NCBI RefSeq assembly: GCF_019578655.1
Contig: NC_063261.1
Location: forward strand, 3,120,201 to 3,184,200
Length of the DNA stretch: 64,000 nucleotides
Direction of reading: 5' to 3'
Source: Ricinus communis
Lineage: Eukaryota; Streptophyta; Magnoliopsida; Malpighiales; Euphorbiaceae
Shown here: positions 61,543 to 64,000 of the stretch, piece by piece
Numbering within the stretch: position 1 is the stretch's first letter
Layout of the letters: each line of letters begins with the position of its first letter
Program-made: the position numbers and the translations under genes
The notes under the pieces: model-generated
What the model saw: only the letters and a program-made list of their open reading frames with translations
What the model was told of the DNA's origin: nothing
The model's database searches: none

Positions 61543-62658
61543 GATTATGATAGATAGTACTAGATAACCGAATTTCTTTAAAGAATCTCTAAATGCATTA
61601 AAGATTAAAAAAAATACTGTATAAAGTAAAAACTAATGTCTAAGAGCTTCACTAGTAATGAACATGCTTGGATCGGGCTAAAACATAAAAAAATTAGATT
61701 GGATTGTGCTTAATAATTAAAAAATACATAAATGTTGTATTTTTTTGAAATATATTATTTTATTGTACTTTTTTATTTTTATTTTATTTATATAAAATTC
61801 TATTTATATTGATTTTGATTTTTGTTATATCATTTTTACCCTTTTTTCACTCTTTTCTCTCTTGTTTCTTTTTTCTTCTTTTAATTTTCTTTTTTAGTTT
61901 TATTTTCAAATTTTTTTTCTTCTTTTTCCCTATTCTCATTGTGTTCCATAGCAGTATTTTTTCATAGTTTCTTTTTGAATAGTAGATATATAGAGAGTTA
62001 TACAACTGCATTCATTTAAGGGATAATGTTAACTCGTTCTTTAAGTTCTCCTAAATGTAATAAATCTGTTATTCAAATCTTAATGAATTTGGTGAATCCT
62101 ATTTGTGTTGATAAGAAGGAGATTTTGGGTAATATTGTTTGTAACAAAATGGGTATTAAATCAGTAGTCAAGAGTTTGAAAAAGAAGTATTGTATTGGTA
62201 TTTTTTTATCTGAAAATGTTATAAAAGGAAATCTACAAAGAAGAGAGATGTTCTTTCATCTCCTTCTATTAAAGAAAAAGAAAAAGTTAAAATTAGTGCT
62301 AAACAAAGGATTCAAGAGTCTGTTTCAGATTTCTCGGTTAAGGTATTTGTTTTTCTTTTGAAAAAAAATTATCTTACTATTTTATATTAGTTTTTATTTA
62401 TGTATTTTAGTTTCAATTAGGTATATGTTTAGTAATTTTGGAATTTGTTGTGTTTTTATATGATTTGTTGTTTGTTAGTGATTTCTATGTTTTTGTTCTT
62501 ATTCTTTTATATGGATTTTGTATGTTTGACGAAATGCTTCAACTAGATTACATGTATTTTCTTCTTAACTTGTTTTTTTTGAACTTATTTTTATTTATTT
62601 ATTTTTGTATGAGTTTTTTACTTTAATCTTTAGTTATTATATTATTCATATATCTTTT
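61543..62658. other. AT-rich DNA with one unrecognised open frame
   Basis: The frame 62026-62361 (+, 111 residues, beginning MLTRSLSSPKCNKSVIQ) has a lysine-rich, plausible-looking start but no family I recognise and low-complexity later text. It may be a fragment of a retrotransposon passenger gene or chance. The rest is T-rich and non-coding. Confidence 0.35.
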
Positions 62659-62917
62659 TGTTAGCACCCATTTTTCATATTTAGATATCGAGAGAATTAC
62701 GAAAAAATCCGATGATGAAAGTTACTGTACTTCTTGAGTCTCGAGAGATTAAGGATGGGAAAATTCCAATTAGGGTTATGAGTAATTGAATCATAATTGC
62801 TTTTATAAAATCAACTTGGACCCAATTGATTGAAAAAATTAAGTTTGAGGAGTGAAATGAAAATTTTTTAAAAGTTGAAGGACTAAATCGCAAGAAAATT
62901 TAGAACTTTTTGGGCCT

Positions 62918-63010
62918 GAGCCAATCGGCTCTGCGTACAGCCGAATCGGCTATTATAGAGCTCACTGGCTTAGCATAGAGCTAATTGGCTCTATACAGTC
63001 CTAATTGGCT
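62918..63010 (+). repeat. Best-preserved array of 20-bp near-palindromic units
   Basis: Five consecutive 20-bp units beginning about 62919: AGCCAATCGGCTCTGCGTAC, AGCCGAATCGGCTATTATAG, AGCTCACTGGCTTAGCATAG, AGCTAATTGGCTCTATACAG, TCCTAATTGGCTTATATTTG. Each contains an imperfect AGCC-N-GGCT palindrome. Confidence 0.88.
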
Positions 63011-63212
63011 TATATTTGTTTTCCGACGTCATTTTATGCATTTATTTGGTTTAAGACACCAAAAATATATTCCAGAAGATATTATTGATAAATACTTGAA
63101 TTTAAATAAATTTTACTTTAGATATACATTTAACTAAACATCCGATAAATCAAAAGATTTTATTTTACTTAATTATCGATATTATCTATCTAAGATTTCT
63201 TAAACCCTACTA

Positions 63213-63222
63213 CTATAAATAC
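63213..63222 (+). promoter_or_regulatory. TATA-like box of the plus-strand LTR
   Basis: CTATAAATAC after CCTACTA, matching the minus-strand LTR promoter motif at 2076-2085. Confidence 0.6.
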
Positions 63223-63670
63223 AACATTATGTCCTAGGTATAGGGAGAAAAGAATTGACAATTATTAACAATTATTAGTCCTTTAACAAAGAGCTTTTTT
63301 GGCAGTCTAGAGAAAAATAGTATGTGAAGAAAGAACTTAATTTAGGAAACCTTTTTAGAACGATAAAAGATTTTCAGAAAATCTTTTCACCAACTAAAGA
63401 CCAAATCAAACCTTAAAAGAATTGGATTCATATTCAATCTTTGATTTCACCTCCTCATCATCTCCAGAGACCCAAGGATCAGCATAATATGATGACAGCC
63501 TGAGGGTTATAAAAGTCTGCATCATCAGCATCTTCTTCTCTTTTTCTTTATTATTTTATGATTTTAAAAACATGTTATGACTGATTTCAAATATTTTATA
63601 TGATCTATATGACTGAATCTAGGGTTTCTATAGATTAGCATGTTCTATTATGATTATGTATGCTCTTCTG

Positions 63671-63805
63671 GAATTTGATAACATATGATCTGTATTGGAT
63701 TTTGGAATTTGATAACATGATCTGTACTAGATTTTGGAATATGATAACATGTTTTCTATTGGATCTTGATTTTAGTGAATTGAATGATTATGATAACATG
63801 TTAGA
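63671..63805 (+). repeat. GATAACATG repeat series in the LTR
   Basis: GATAACAT occurs at 63677, 63711, 63743 and 63792 with shared TTTGGAAT and TCTGTA-TGGATTTTGGA context. It is the counterpart of the regular 31-bp array at 1475-1645. Confidence 0.75.
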
Positions 63806-64000
63806 TTTATTTTCTTTATGATTTATTATATGATTATGTGATTAGATATGTTTTTAGGGTTACATGATTGAATATAGGATCTGCCATGTGGAGTTCTTAT
63901 CTCTTTATCAGTTGTTTCTTTTTTATTTTTCTTTTATGTGTTTTGATTCTATTTGATTGAGTTTTATGTCATTATTTCATTTTGTTATATGTATTAATCA

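Larger units (their letters stand above)
62659..64000 (+). mobile_element. LTR of the Tat-like family (plus strand), running off the window
   Basis: Starts TGTTAGCACCC at 62659. It is the inverted counterpart of 600-2674: same start, then CGAGAGAATTACG, the 'aagtttgagg' block, the 20-bp array (62918-63010), TATA (63213-63222) and the GATAACATG series. No convincing polypurine tract precedes it, so it is truncated at its junction or a solo LTR. Its end lies outside the window. Confidence 0.75.

Overview
This window is plant nuclear DNA, most likely from a eudicot. It is strongly AT-rich and has a single recognisable host gene with GT-AG introns. Most of the rest is layered LTR retrotransposons, solo LTRs, MITEs and a hAT element. 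There is no sign of bacterial, organellar or viral-genome organisation. The species cannot be fixed from the sequence alone.

Host gene. At 25425-30672 (+) lies a five-exon gene for a cationic amino acid transporter of the CAT6/CAT7 type. The predicted protein has 586 residues. All four introns have GT-AG ends and compatible phases, and intron 4 is unusually long at about 3.1 kb.

Left third (1-24.8 kb). An LTR of a Ty3/gypsy (Tat-like) element lies on the minus strand up to 2674. Just beyond it, in antisense to the LTR, are decayed plant mobile domain (PMD) and DUF7745-type genes (about 3.25-7.04 kb). A Ty1/copia element truncated at its 3' end follows (LTR 7045-8849, iMet-type PBS, gag remnant, integrase scrap). 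Next come the 3' end and LTR of a plus-strand gypsy element (13.5-17.2 kb) carrying a 58-bp minisatellite, then a minus-strand copia gag fragment. Two related '3' UTR plus LTR' modules follow (19.7-24.8 kb). The second is split by a non-autonomous hAT element with a perfect 8-bp target-site duplication (TSD).

Middle (30.7-52 kb). A decayed minus-strand copia pol (32.6-34.3 kb) is followed by a set of about 2.8-3.1 kb solo LTRs of one TGTCACGACC...TTACA family. One of these (40324-43143, TSD TTACT) sits inside another copy in the opposite orientation (38580-44174, TSD CTTGA). A Tat-like LTR end with PBS and a LINE-type RNase H scrap follow. A minus-strand solo LTR (47982-49923) contains a further nested solo LTR. 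Two Mutator-type MITEs with perfect 9-bp TSDs lie 155 bp apart at 50.2-51.3 kb.

Right end (52-64 kb). AT-rich non-coding DNA with a roughly 443-bp tandem duplication precedes a structurally complete but dead chromovirus (56275-61542; 340-bp LTRs, gag-pol, chromodomain-like tail). Its premature stops are mostly explainable as C-to-T changes. The window ends in a plus-strand copy of the LTR family seen at 2674. That family carries arrays of about 20-bp near-palindromic units, which is the most unusual recurrent structure in the window.
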